Position numbers and translations under genes: made by a program. The notes below the pieces were generated by a model. That model was not told the DNA's origin. It did not search any database and saw nothing but the letters and a program-made list of their open reading frames with translations. DNA of 8,296 bases from Pseudomonadota bacterium (GTDB lineage: Bacteria; Pseudomonadota; Alphaproteobacteria; Acetobacterales; Acetobacteraceae): assembly GCA_021845835.1 (NCBI GenBank), contig JAJZVE010000182.1:1-8296 (forward strand). The letters are read 5' to 3'. This document shows, one piece after another, positions 1 to 6,551 of this stretch. Numbering within the stretch: position 1 is the stretch's first letter; each line of letters opens with the position of its first letter.

Positions 1-1
1 C

Positions 2-643
2 GAACTGCCTACGCGCATCGGCTTCGGCGGCGCGCAGCGCATGGCGGTGCATCATCTGCCGGGCGGTGCGCGGGTGATCGACGCGATGGGACGAGATGAC
101 GCGCCGATCGTCTGGTCCGGCGCCTTTGCCGGCCCGGACGCGGCCGACCGCGCGCGCCTGCTTGACCTTTTGCGCGCCGAAGGATTCCCGTTGCCGCTGG
201 CCTGGGATGCCTTCGCCTATCTGGTTGTCATCGCCGCGTTCGAAGCCGAGTACGAGCGGCCCAACTGGGTGCCGTACCGCATCGCCTGCACCGTGCTGCT
301 CGACCAGACGCAGGCGATCGCGGCGCTGGCCGCGCCCCTGGCTGCCACGGTCGGCGCCGACCTGACGGCGGCCGCGCCGACGGTGGACACGACGGCCGCA
401 CAGGCGGCGCTGGCCACGCCGGGAGCCACCACGCTCGGCACCACCGCCTATGGCGCGGCGGCCAACGCGGTCGGTGCGGCGCAGGGCGCGGTGGCGTCCG
501 GCATGAGCAGCGCGGGGGCGGCGCTGCTCGCGGCTGGCGACCCGGTGAGCGCGGCGAGTGCCGCCGGGTCGTTGGCGCAACTGGCGGACGCGCGGGGCTA
601 TCTGGCGCGCGCTGCGGCGAACCTCACCAACGCGACCAGCTGA
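2..643 (+). CDS. Tail/baseplate-assembly protein, 5' truncated by window edge
   Basis: The reading frame is open to the left edge, so the true start lies outside the window; 213 residues are visible. The frame reads through the ATG at 41, and the residues before it (ELPTRIGFGGAQRMAVH) look like genuine protein, so 41 is an internal Met. About the first 105 visible residues form a mixed beta/alpha domain with FGG, LPGG, IVWSG and WVPYRI motifs. This resembles the N-terminal domain of tail proteins encoded just before the LysM and hub genes in Mu-like and PBSX-like tails (the gp43/N or XkdP position). The rest is a low-complexity Ala/Gly/Thr-rich segment, probably helical. It starts the tail block and is followed by a 65-bp gap. 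The structural role rests on context and general resemblance; the exact family is uncertain. Confidence 0.7.
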   Translation, partial: ELPTRIGFGGAQRMAVHHLPGGARVIDAMGRDDAPIVWSGAFAGPDAADRARLLDLLRAEGFPLPLAWDAFAYLVVIAAFEAEYERPNWVPYRIACTVLLDQTQAIAALAAPLAATVGADLTAAAPTVDTTAAQAALATPGATTLGTTAYGAAANAVGAAQGAVASGMSSAGAALLAAGDPVSAASAAGSLAQLADARGYLARAAANLTNATS

Positions 644-696
644 ATGGCGCGCTGGACGCCGGCGGGGCAGCCGTGCCATGCCTCCGCCGACGCCAC

Positions 697-700
697 GGAG
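697..700 (+). promoter_or_regulatory. Ribosome-binding site that sets the start at 709
   Basis: GGAG lies 8 nt before the ATG at 709. The same frame could open at a GTG at 673, but that start has no comparable site and would add 12 Arg/His-rich residues unlike the rest of the protein. The site therefore favours 709. Confidence 0.6.
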
Positions 701-708
701 AAGACGGG

Positions 709-2286
709 ATGCCGGGCGAGGCAGTCGAGGCTCTGCTTGAGAACCGACCGGATGCGCCGGAAAGTTACCAGAAAGCTGCCGAGGCGATGCTGCGCGCCGG
801 GCGTGGGTTGGAGGCGGAGCTGGCCATCGCGGAAGGATTGGCGCGCCTTGGGCCGGAGCCGGTTCTGGCTCGGCGCTTCGCGGAATTGGCGGCAGCGCGG
901 CAGGACTGGGCGGCGGCGGCGCGGCGCTTTGCTGCGGCGCTGCGCCATGCGCCAAACGACGCCGGTGCGCGGCGCGGTTACGCTGATGCGCTGTTCCATC
1001 TGCGGCGCTTCCCGAGCGACGCTCAGGACGTGCTGCAATGCTTCGAGTCGCTCGGACATAACTGTGAGTTCGGCCAGGTGCAGCGGCAATACGGGCTGGA
1101 GCGGCCCGGCCTGCTGCGCCATGCGAACATCACCTTCGACGACCTGCTGCAACTGTTGGCAACGGATTTTGCCGGCATCGGCGAGCCGGAGTACACGAAG
1201 CTGCGGGTGAATGACACCGGCGAATACCTGATCGATGACACGCGCTACGGCCTTGGGATGCAGACGTTTACGGGCGCGGACCGTGTCGCCGCGGACAGGA
1301 TGGCGCAGGACGCACAGCGCAACCTGACATTTCTCGTACGCCAGCTGCGCGAGGATCTGCGCGCGCCGGAAAGGATATTCATTCGCGCGAACCGGTCGCC
1401 CGAGCCCGTCGAGCGCATCCTGATGCTGCATAGCGCGCTGCTCCGGTATGGCCAGGCGACGCTGCTGGCGGTGGAGGAATGCGCCGAGCCTTCAAGGATC
1501 GGCCGCGCGGAGTGGCTGGCGCCTGGCGTGCTGCGTGGCTGGATCGAGCGGTTCACGACCTATGACACGCGGTTCGAGCAATGGCTGGAGGTGTGCCGCA
1601 ACGCCCGCGCGCTCCGGACCGCCCCGGCCGCCGGGCCGATCGCAGCGGAGGAGGTCGGCCCGCTGTTGCTCGGCTTCGAGCCGCTCGGGGAGGACATGAG
1701 CTTTGGTCTGGCGCAACGCGCGGCGGGCCTGGAGCCGCTGGGCCTGCTGCGTTTCGCGGTGCTGGGGCTGGATACGCTGATTGCGGCGCTGGACACGGAC
1801 TTCGCGGGGATCGGTGCGCCGGAGAACACGCAGTTGCTGCTGCGAGACCAGATCGAGTACGTGCTGCGTGACGCGCGCTCCGGCCTGCTGGTGCATACGT
1901 TCAGGGAACCGCTGGAGACGCCGCTCGCGGTGCATGCCGCCGGATGCCGCGTGCTGCCGTTTCTCGCCCGCCGGCTGCTGGAGGAATTGCGGGCGCCATC
2001 GAAGATTTTCGTGCGCACGAGCCGCCATGCGGAGCCGATCGAACGCATCCTGGCGCTGGCCCGCGCGCTGGTGCGGCAAGGTCCGGCGACGCTGCTGTTC
2101 GTGGAACAAAGCGCTGATACCGCCCGCATCGGCCGCGCCGAATGGCTTGCGGCGGGCGTCATGAGGGGCGCGGTAGGGCGGCTCGGACCGGTGGACATGA
2201 ATCCGGCCGACTGGATCGTGCTTTGCCGGCACGCGCGCGCGTTGTTCGCCGCCGCGCCACCCGCGCAAGCGACCATCTCGGCCTGA
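709..2286 (+). CDS. Tandem-duplicated papain-like-peptidase-type (DUF1796-like) protein with helical-repeat N-terminus; probable cargo
   Basis: This is a 525-residue protein. Residues 16-98 are Ala/Leu/Arg-rich helical repeats of TPR type. Two homologous domains follow, about 106-304 and 317-514, aligning at an offset of 211, then 210 after a one-residue gap. Shared landmarks include LGxxxxFG, GLLR, TDFAGIG, LRAP, EPxERIL, ATLL and RIGRAEWLA. The FESLGxNCEFG motif resembles a family I recall as DUF1796-like, a putative papain-like cysteine peptidase group, often in Acetobacteraceae and sometimes linked to surface polysaccharide genes. Copy 1 has Cys119 in that motif but Gln185 where the family has His (HTF); copy 2 has Met330 for the Cys but keeps His396. 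Activity is therefore doubtful and no substrate can be named. There is no signal peptide or membrane segment. It sits between tail genes without matching any tail part, so cargo is the best reading; an unusual structural role is possible. Confidence 0.65.
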   Translation: MPGEAVEALLENRPDAPESYQKAAEAMLRAGRGLEAELAIAEGLARLGPEPVLARRFAELAAARQDWAAAARRFAAALRHAPNDAGARRGYADALFHLRRFPSDAQDVLQCFESLGHNCEFGQVQRQYGLERPGLLRHANITFDDLLQLLATDFAGIGEPEYTKLRVNDTGEYLIDDTRYGLGMQTFTGADRVAADRMAQDAQRNLTFLVRQLREDLRAPERIFIRANRSPEPVERILMLHSALLRYGQATLLAVEECAEPSRIGRAEWLAPGVLRGWIERFTTYDTRFEQWLEVCRNARALRTAPAAGPIAAEEVGPLLLGFEPLGEDMSFGLAQRAAGLEPLGLLRFAVLGLDTLIAALDTDFAGIGAPENTQLLLRDQIEYVLRDARSGLLVHTFREPLETPLAVHAAGCRVLPFLARRLLEELRAPSKIFVRTSRHAEPIERILALARALVRQGPATLLFVEQSADTARIGRAEWLAAGVMRGAVGRLGPVDMNPADWIVLCRHARALFAAAPPAQATISA

Positions 2287-2332
2287 ACGCGCGGCGGCGC
2301 CGCGGGCGCGGATCGACCAACGGCTCGGTATC

Positions 2333-2338
2333 AAGGAA
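2333..2338 (+). promoter_or_regulatory. Ribosome-binding site of the LysM-like gene
   Basis: AAGGAA lies 7 nt before the ATG at 2346. It picks this start for a frame that is open much further upstream, inside the 3' end of the preceding gene, where the translation is Arg-rich shadow sequence. Confidence 0.65.
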
Positions 2339-2345
2339 CCTGGCG

Positions 2346-2531
2346 ATGCAAACGGTCAAGGTGGCCGGCGGCGACCTGTTTCGTCTGGCGGCGATGTATC
2401 TCGGCGACGCGACACAGTGGATCCGCATTGCGCAACTCAACAACCTCGCCGATCCGTGGCTGAACGGCCCGATGACGCTGCGCCTGCCGGATCGCAATCC
2501 GGCGGCGGGGGGCGGCGTTGCAGCCCAGTGA
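2346..2531 (+). CDS. LysM-like small tail protein (tail protein X type)
   Basis: This 61-residue protein has a single LysM-like fold covering about residues 3-48. It opens with a short strand (TVKVAGGD), then helix LFRLAAMYLGDATQW, the IAQLNNLADPW loop, and a final strand TLRLP. The same arrangement is seen in P2 gpX and other small LysM tail proteins that act in baseplate or tail assembly. The length is in the family's range (about 60-80 residues). It directly precedes the hub gene, as tail protein X does in many myophages, and its stop codon lies 14 nt inside the next gene, suggesting coupled translation. The last 12 residues are Gly/Ala-rich linker. The start is set by a good ribosome-binding site. 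Confidence 0.8.
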   Translation: MQTVKVAGGDLFRLAAMYLGDATQWIRIAQLNNLADPWLNGPMTLRLPDRNPAAGGGVAAQ

Positions 2532-3549
2532 CATATGGCGCGCGCCGCGCCTGCTTGTGCTGGCGGACGGCTTGCCGCTGGCCGCTGCGACCGAGGCGAC
2601 GGTGATCTCGACCGGCGGGTTTTCGGCGGATTTCTTCCGTGTGCGCGCGGCTCTGGCCGGCGATGCGGCGATTTGGGCGGCGCGCACGTCGGTGGCGATC
2701 GACGTGCAGATGGCGCTCGATCCGTTCGGCGGATTTGTCAGCCTGCTGCAGGGAAGTGCCGACGCCATCGGCATCGATCCGCTGGCCGGGATGCTGACAA
2801 TCGAGGGGCGCGACCTTGCCGCCGCCCTGATCGAAGCGCGCACGCAGGAGACCTTCGCCAACCAGACGGCAAGCGACATCGCGACGCTGCTGGCGGGACG
2901 GCACAACCTGATGCCCGACGTGCAGCCGACAACGACGCCGGTGGGCCGCTACTGGGAACTGGAGCATGACAGCCTGACGCTGAACACCGGGGCGCGCGCG
3001 ACGACGGAGTGGGACCTGCTGGCGGTGCTGGCGGGTTGGGAAGGGTTCGACCTCTGGGTCTCCGGCACGACGCTGCATTTCCGGGCACCGGGCACGCTGG
3101 CGCCGCCGCTGGTGCTGTCGGCGGCGGCGACCATGGCCGGACCCGCGGACTTCGCGGCGCTGCGCCTGGACCGGGCATTGAGCTTCGCCGGCGACATCAT
3201 CGTCACGGTGAAAAGCTGGCACAGCCGGCTGGGCATCGGCTGCGTGCAGAGTGCGCGTACCGAACGCGGGGCGGCGAGCGTGCAGGAATACGTTTTCGTG
3301 GTGCCCAACCTGACACCGGACGCGGCGGCGCTGCTCGCGCAACGGCGGCTGCAGGAAATCACCGGTCACGAGCTGCTGCTGCGCGCCGAAATGCCAGGGG
3401 AACTGATGCTATCGCCACGGATGTCGTTCCAGCTGGTCGGAACGGGCACGCTGTTCGATTGCGTATGGCGGATCGACGAGGTGGAGCGGCGCCTGTCGAT
3501 GCGCGAGGGATTTTCGCAGACAGTGCGGGCGCGGGCGCAATCCGCGTGA
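2518..3549 (+). CDS. Baseplate hub protein, gpD / Mu gp44-like (phage late control D family)
   Basis: This 343-residue protein is beta-rich throughout, in keeping with the gpD/gp44/gp27/VgrG-N hub fold that forms a trimer between tail tube and spike. Landmarks are the N-terminal RLLVLADG strand, the IDPLAGMLTIEGRDL segment near residue 90, a TASDIATLLAGRH helix near 120, the WDLLAVLAGWEGFDLWV segment near 165, and a C-terminal RMSFQL...WRIDEVER strand pair. P2 gpD and Mu gp44 are slightly longer (about 380). The start is a TTG inside the preceding gene, after a G-rich stretch; the next in-frame start, a GTG at 2557, would cut the first beta strand. The spike gene follows within 9 bp, as expected for a hub-spike pair. 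Family assignment comes from pattern and order, not a search. Confidence 0.8.
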   Translation: MQPSDIWRAPRLLVLADGLPLAAATEATVISTGGFSADFFRVRAALAGDAAIWAARTSVAIDVQMALDPFGGFVSLLQGSADAIGIDPLAGMLTIEGRDLAAALIEARTQETFANQTASDIATLLAGRHNLMPDVQPTTTPVGRYWELEHDSLTLNTGARATTEWDLLAVLAGWEGFDLWVSGTTLHFRAPGTLAPPLVLSAAATMAGPADFAALRLDRALSFAGDIIVTVKSWHSRLGIGCVQSARTERGAASVQEYVFVVPNLTPDAAALLAQRRLQEITGHELLLRAEMPGELMLSPRMSFQLVGTGTLFDCVWRIDEVERRLSMREGFSQTVRARAQSA

Positions 3550-3558
3550 GGGTGTTTC

Positions 3559-4080
3559 ATGCAACGTTTTTTCAATGCGCTGAAGGCGCAGGCGACGGCA
3601 CTGGATGCAGCGCATGGACGGCCGCGCTTTGCGACCGTGGTGAGCGTTGATCCGACCCGCCATGCCGCGCGCGTGGCGCTGCAGCCGGAGGGCGTGGTCA
3701 CCGGCTGGCTGCCGGTGATAAGCCCGCTGGTCGGCGCCGGCTGGGGCATCGCCGTGCCGCCGGTGCCGGGGCAGCAGGTTCTGGTTCTGCCGCAGGACGG
3801 CGACGGCGAGCACGGCATCATTGTCGGCGGCGCCTGGAGCGACGCGGCGCCGACGCCGGGTGCACCGGTTGGCGAGCTGTGGCTGGTGCACCAGTCGGGC
3901 AGCTTCGTGAAGCTGCAGAACGACGGCACGGTGCGTGTCAACGGCGACCTCCACGTCAACGGCGACGTGTACGACCGCCACGGCAGCCTGGACCGGCTCC
4001 GCGGAAACTACAACGTGCACGCGCATTCAGATCCGCAGGGTGGCAGCACGGGGGCAACGGGTTCGCCTGATCCCGAGTAG
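3559..4080 (+). CDS. Baseplate spike protein, gpV / Mu gp45-like, with HxH tip motif
   Basis: This is a 173-residue protein. A short N-terminal helix is followed by an OB-fold at about 22-95 (FATVVSVDPTRHAARVAL ... WLPVISPL ... GWGIAVPPVPGQQVLVLPQDGDGEHGIIVGG), typical of gpV, Mu gp45 and T4 gp5 N-terminal domains. Residues 108-148 (SGSFVKLQNDG, then VRVNGDLHVNGDVYD) form short repeating strands like the trimeric beta-helix of the spike. The end carries YNVHAH; His154 and His156 match the HxH motif that in P2 gpV and phi92 gp138 binds an iron ion at the needle tip through six histidines of the trimer. A Gly/Ser/Thr-rich tail follows. The ribosome-binding site GAGG at 3548-3551 overlaps the hub stop codon. 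The protein would pierce the host outer membrane on sheath contraction. Confidence 0.87.
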   Translation: MQRFFNALKAQATALDAAHGRPRFATVVSVDPTRHAARVALQPEGVVTGWLPVISPLVGAGWGIAVPPVPGQQVLVLPQDGDGEHGIIVGGAWSDAAPTPGAPVGELWLVHQSGSFVKLQNDGTVRVNGDLHVNGDVYDRHGSLDRLRGNYNVHAHSDPQGGSTGATGSPDPE

Positions 4081-4118
4081 GAGCGCGTGGCCGTCCGGCG
4101 GTACGGCGAGTCATCCTC

Positions 4119-4138
4119 TCCCGCAAGCGAAAGCGGGA
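4119..4138. repeat. Inverted repeat (6-bp arms, 8-nt loop) in the spike/gpW gap
   Basis: TCCCGC at 4119-4124 pairs with GCGGGA at 4133-4138. The preceding CCTC makes a core CCTCTCCCGC, which also appears in the gap at 6436-6445. There is no following T run, so it is not a convincing intrinsic terminator; it may be a worn copy of a palindromic intergenic repeat. Confidence 0.5.
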
Positions 4139-4176
4139 AGCTGCGGGTGCTTTACAGCTCTGGTCTCCCATTCTCA

Positions 4177-4202
4177 GGGGCGCGCGTGAAAATAAACGCC
4201 CC
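4177..4202 (+). promoter_or_regulatory. Possible hairpin just upstream of the gpW ribosome-binding site
   Basis: GGGGCG at 4177-4182 pairs with CGCCCC at 4197-4202 around an AT-rich 14-nt loop, ending 2 nt before the GACGAGG ribosome-binding site at 4204-4210. It could limit or protect the start of the next gene's message. A chance hairpin is possible in DNA this G+C-rich. Confidence 0.3.
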
Positions 4203-4216
4203 GGACGAGGTATGTC

Positions 4217-4588
4217 ATGGCCGATCTCTCGCATCTCTACGGTGCCGATCTTGCGATCGCCGCCGGTGGCGACCTGGCGGTCGCGGAGGGGACGACGCTT
4301 GGCCAACAGCGCGTGCTGCGACGGTTGCTGACCAACCCTGGCGACTATCTATGGAACCCAAACTACGGCGCCGGCCTGGGCCAGTTCGTCGGCCAGCCGG
4401 TGAATGTCGCGCGCATCCGTTCCGCCATCCGCAGCCAGATTTTCCAGGAAGCGGTTGTCGCGCGCACGCCCGAACCGACGATCGATGTCGCGATTGCGAC
4501 GAACGGGGCAGCCGCCGTCGCCGTCGCCTATGCCGACGCGACGACAGGGGGCACGCAGACACTAACTTTCATCGTCGGAGCTGTCTGA
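4217..4588 (+). CDS. Baseplate wedge protein, gpW / T4 gp25-like (Mu gp46-like)
   Basis: This 123-residue protein is close to the usual 110-140 of the family. The N-terminal half has the hallmark pattern: a beta pair with DLAVAEG, a helix with QQRVLRRLLTNPGDYLWNPNYG (residues 31-51), and GLGQFVGQPV. The middle helix RIRSAIRSQIFQEAVV is followed by C-terminal strands (TIDVAIA, AVAVAYAD, TLTFIVG). In contractile tails this protein links the wedge to the first sheath disc; despite distant resemblance to lysozyme it has no known enzymatic role. The ATG at 4217 has GACGAGG ending 6 nt before it; an out-of-frame ATG at 4212 is ignored. It follows a 136-bp gap and is 3 bp from the J gene. Confidence 0.87.
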   Translation: MADLSHLYGADLAIAAGGDLAVAEGTTLGQQRVLRRLLTNPGDYLWNPNYGAGLGQFVGQPVNVARIRSAIRSQIFQEAVVARTPEPTIDVAIATNGAAAVAVAYADATTGGTQTLTFIVGAV

Positions 4589-4591
4589 GCC

Positions 4592-5716
4592 ATGCAGCTG
4601 AACCTCCGCACCTTTGATGCCATCGTCACATCCGCTGCCGCCGCCGTGCAGGGTGCCGCGCAGCAGGTGCTGGACCTGACGGTCGGCTCCGTGCTGCGCG
4701 CCGTGCTGGAGGCGAATGCCGGGTTGGGCCTGTGGCTGCAATGGCTGATCCTGCAGGTGCTGCAGACCACGCGCGCGGCGACCAGCAATGGACCGGATCT
4801 GGACACCTGGGTTGCCGATTTCCGGCTGGCGCGGCTGCCGTCGGTCGCGGCCACGGGCAGCGCGACCTTCGCGCGTTTCGCGCCGGTGGCGGCGGCCCTG
4901 GTACCGTTAGGGACAGTGGTGCGGACATCCGACGGAACGCAGAGCTTTGCCGTGACGGCCGATGCGACGAATGCGGCATTCAGCTCAGCGCAGAACGGCT
5001 ATCAGATCGCTGCCGGCACGCCGACCGTGACGGTACCGATTGCGGCAAGTGTCGCCGGAAGTGCCGGAAATGTGCAGGCGGGTACGATCAGCTTGATCGC
5101 CGCTGCGCTGCCCGGCGTCGACACGGTAAGCAACGCGGCCCCGACCGCCGGCGGTATGGATGGCGAGACCGATGCGGCGCTGCGCAGCCGCTTCGCGGCC
5201 TTCCTCGATAGCCGCGCGCGGGCGACTTCGGTGGCCGTCGGCTATGCGGTCACTTCGGTGCAGCAGGACCTGCAGTACACGATCCAGGAGAACGTCTCGC
5301 AAGGCGGTTTCGTGCAGCCGGGCTGCTTTGTGGTCACCATCGACGACGGCAGTGGCAATCCGCCGGCTGCGTTGCTGACCGCGGTGAGCAACGCGATCGA
5401 GGACATGCGGCCGCTTGGTTCGTTGTGGACGGTGGTACCGCCGAGCGTCGTGCGGGCAAACGTGGCGATGACCATCACCACCGCCGCCAGCACGGCGCAC
5501 GCGCCGATCGCGGCAAGCGTTGCCTCTGCGATCACGAGCTTCGTCAATGCGCTGCCTGTAGGTGCGCCGCTGCCGTGGTCGCGGCTGGCGCAGGTCGCGT
5601 ATGGCGCCTCGACGAGCGTTGTCAATGTCGGCGGCCTGACCCTGAACGGCGGGACCGCCGATCTGACGCCGGGGGCAAGTGGGGTGGTGAAGGCGGGAAC
5701 GGTGTCGGTGAACTAG
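4592..5716 (+). CDS. Baseplate J-like protein (Mu gp47-like)
   Basis: This 374-residue protein has a helical N-terminus (about 5-65), then the beta-rich Baseplate_J region: ATFARFAP near 91, VPLGTVVRTSDGTQSFAV at 104-121, TVTVPIAASVAGSAGNV at 145-161, and the diagnostic VSNAAPTAGGMDGETDAALRSRF at 179-201. The C-terminal half alternates strands and helices and ends in a TLNGG/DLTPG segment. Length and order match P2 gpJ (about 300) and Mu gp47 (about 360). J forms the wedge dimer with gpI and surrounds the hub. GGAG at 4577-4580, inside the previous gene, lies 11 nt before the ATG. The short distances on both sides place it firmly in the baseplate operon. Confidence 0.9.
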   Translation: MQLNLRTFDAIVTSAAAAVQGAAQQVLDLTVGSVLRAVLEANAGLGLWLQWLILQVLQTTRAATSNGPDLDTWVADFRLARLPSVAATGSATFARFAPVAAALVPLGTVVRTSDGTQSFAVTADATNAAFSSAQNGYQIAAGTPTVTVPIAASVAGSAGNVQAGTISLIAAALPGVDTVSNAAPTAGGMDGETDAALRSRFAAFLDSRARATSVAVGYAVTSVQQDLQYTIQENVSQGGFVQPGCFVVTIDDGSGNPPAALLTAVSNAIEDMRPLGSLWTVVPPSVVRANVAMTITTAASTAHAPIAASVASAITSFVNALPVGAPLPWSRLAQVAYGASTSVVNVGGLTLNGGTADLTPGASGVVKAGTVSVN

Positions 5717-5746
5717 CCGGCCCGCGGCAGCGAAGGAAGCGACGAG

Positions 5747-6403
5747 ATGATCGGAAGTGCGACCGACATGCTGCGCCGGCTGGCGAGTCTGCTGCCGCTG
5801 CGCTGGTTTCCCGATGCGGCGCCGGTGCTGTCGGCCCTGCTCGCGGGCCTGGCCGACGGTTGGGCCTGGCTCTACGCGATGCTTGGCTATGCAAAGCTGC
5901 AGACGCGCATCGCGACGGCCACGGACACTTTCCTGGACCTCGTGTCGCAGGACTGCTTCGCCGGCACGTTGCCGCGACGGCTCGGCGAGAGCGACACCTC
6001 GTTCCGAGGTCGCATTCAGCGCGAATTGTTGCGCGAACGCGCGACCCGACCGGCGCTGATCGATGTCGTGACCGATCTGACCGGGCGGACGCCGATCGTA
6101 TTCGAGCCGGCGCGGCCTGCTGATACTGGCGCCTATGGTGTCGCGCTAGGCTACGGGGTTGCCGGCGGCTGGGGCAGCCTGGCGCTGCCGTTCCAGAGTT
6201 TTGTCACCGCGTTCCGGCCTCTCGGCACTGGCGTGCCGCTTGTCGCCGGCTGGGGCAGCGGCGCGGGCGGATGGGGCAGCGGCGCGTTCGAATACGCCTC
6301 GCAGCCGATGGTCGAGGCGCAGGTCTCCGACGCCGACATTTACGCTGCCATCGCGCGTACCGTTCCGGTCGCGACGGTGGCCTGGGCGCGCATTTCCAAC
6401 TGA
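5747..6403 (+). CDS. Tail protein in the gpI / Mu gp48 position, with GWGS-rich C-terminus
   Basis: This is a 218-residue protein. The N-terminal half is helical (LRRLASLLPLRWFP, then SALLAGLADGWAWLYAMLGY), with an FRGRIQRELLRERATRPALIDVVTDLTGR segment at 86-114. These features recall tail protein I / Mu gp48-type wedge proteins, which pair with J and connect to fibres. After FEP at 119-121 the sequence becomes Gly/Trp-rich, with GGWGS at 140-144, GWGSG at 168-172 and GGWGSG at 174-179, then ends in a helix plus strand (DADIYAAIARTVPVATVAWARI). AAGGAAG at 5733-5739 provides the ribosome-binding site. The role rests mainly on position after J and before the fibre; the exact family is less certain than for its neighbours. 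Confidence 0.72.
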   Translation: MIGSATDMLRRLASLLPLRWFPDAAPVLSALLAGLADGWAWLYAMLGYAKLQTRIATATDTFLDLVSQDCFAGTLPRRLGESDTSFRGRIQRELLRERATRPALIDVVTDLTGRTPIVFEPARPADTGAYGVALGYGVAGGWGSLALPFQSFVTAFRPLGTGVPLVAGWGSGAGGWGSGAFEYASQPMVEAQVSDADIYAAIARTVPVATVAWARISN

Positions 6404-6411
6404 GCCGAAGG

Positions 6412-6520
6412 CCCTCACGGGACACAACGCAGCAGCCTCTCCCGCCAGCGGGAAGGGGGAAGATCGAGGCATATGAACGCCTCTTCCTCCCCTGGCCCGA
6501 GGAGAGCGTTGCGGTGAGGG
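6412..6520. repeat. Degenerate intergenic element with nested inverted repeats
   Basis: The gap between the gpI-like and fibre genes is framed by CCCTCAC at 6412-6418 and its exact reverse complement GTGAGGG at 6514-6520. Inside are TCCCGC/GCGGGA (6440-6445 and 6448-6453, 2-nt loop), GAGGC/GCCTC (6466-6470 and 6479-6483), and CTCTTCCTC against GAGGAGAG (6481-6489 and 6499-6506, one bulge). The CCCTCAC...CCTCTCCCGC...GGAGAG...GTGAGGG pattern is that of a palindromic repeat common between genes in high-GC Proteobacteria, which I recognise in general but cannot name precisely. It shares CCTCTCCCGC with the gap at 4115-4124. Confidence 0.55.
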
Positions 6521-6551
6521 ACCCTGCAGCATCCACCGACCCGAGGAGCAC

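Noticed and set aside
644..1210. 188-residue + strand frame whose ATG directly follows the stop at 641-643
   Set aside because: The spacing looks like coupling, but the product is Arg/Cys/Trp-rich with no fold pattern, while the overlapping frame from 709 has clear domain repeats and a better ribosome-binding site.
598..1431. 277-residue minus-strand open frame
   Set aside because: It is antisense to the cargo gene with Arg/Gln/His-rich composition, as expected from a shadow frame in high-GC coding DNA.
1492..2334. 280-residue minus-strand open frame
   Set aside because: Antisense to the second domain copy; its similarity to the frame at 598-1431 only reflects the duplication on the other strand.
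2437..3369. 310-residue minus-strand open frame
   Set aside because: Antisense to the hub gene, Arg/Gln/His-rich, with no domain pattern or ribosome-binding site.
4119..4202. Intrinsic terminator between spike and gpW genes
   Set aside because: Hairpins exist but neither is followed by a T run, and ending transcription inside the baseplate operon would be unlikely.
4087..4617. 176-residue + strand frame filling the gap before gpW
   Set aside because: It runs through the hairpins and then out of frame over the whole gpW-like gene; the Arg-rich product shows no fold.
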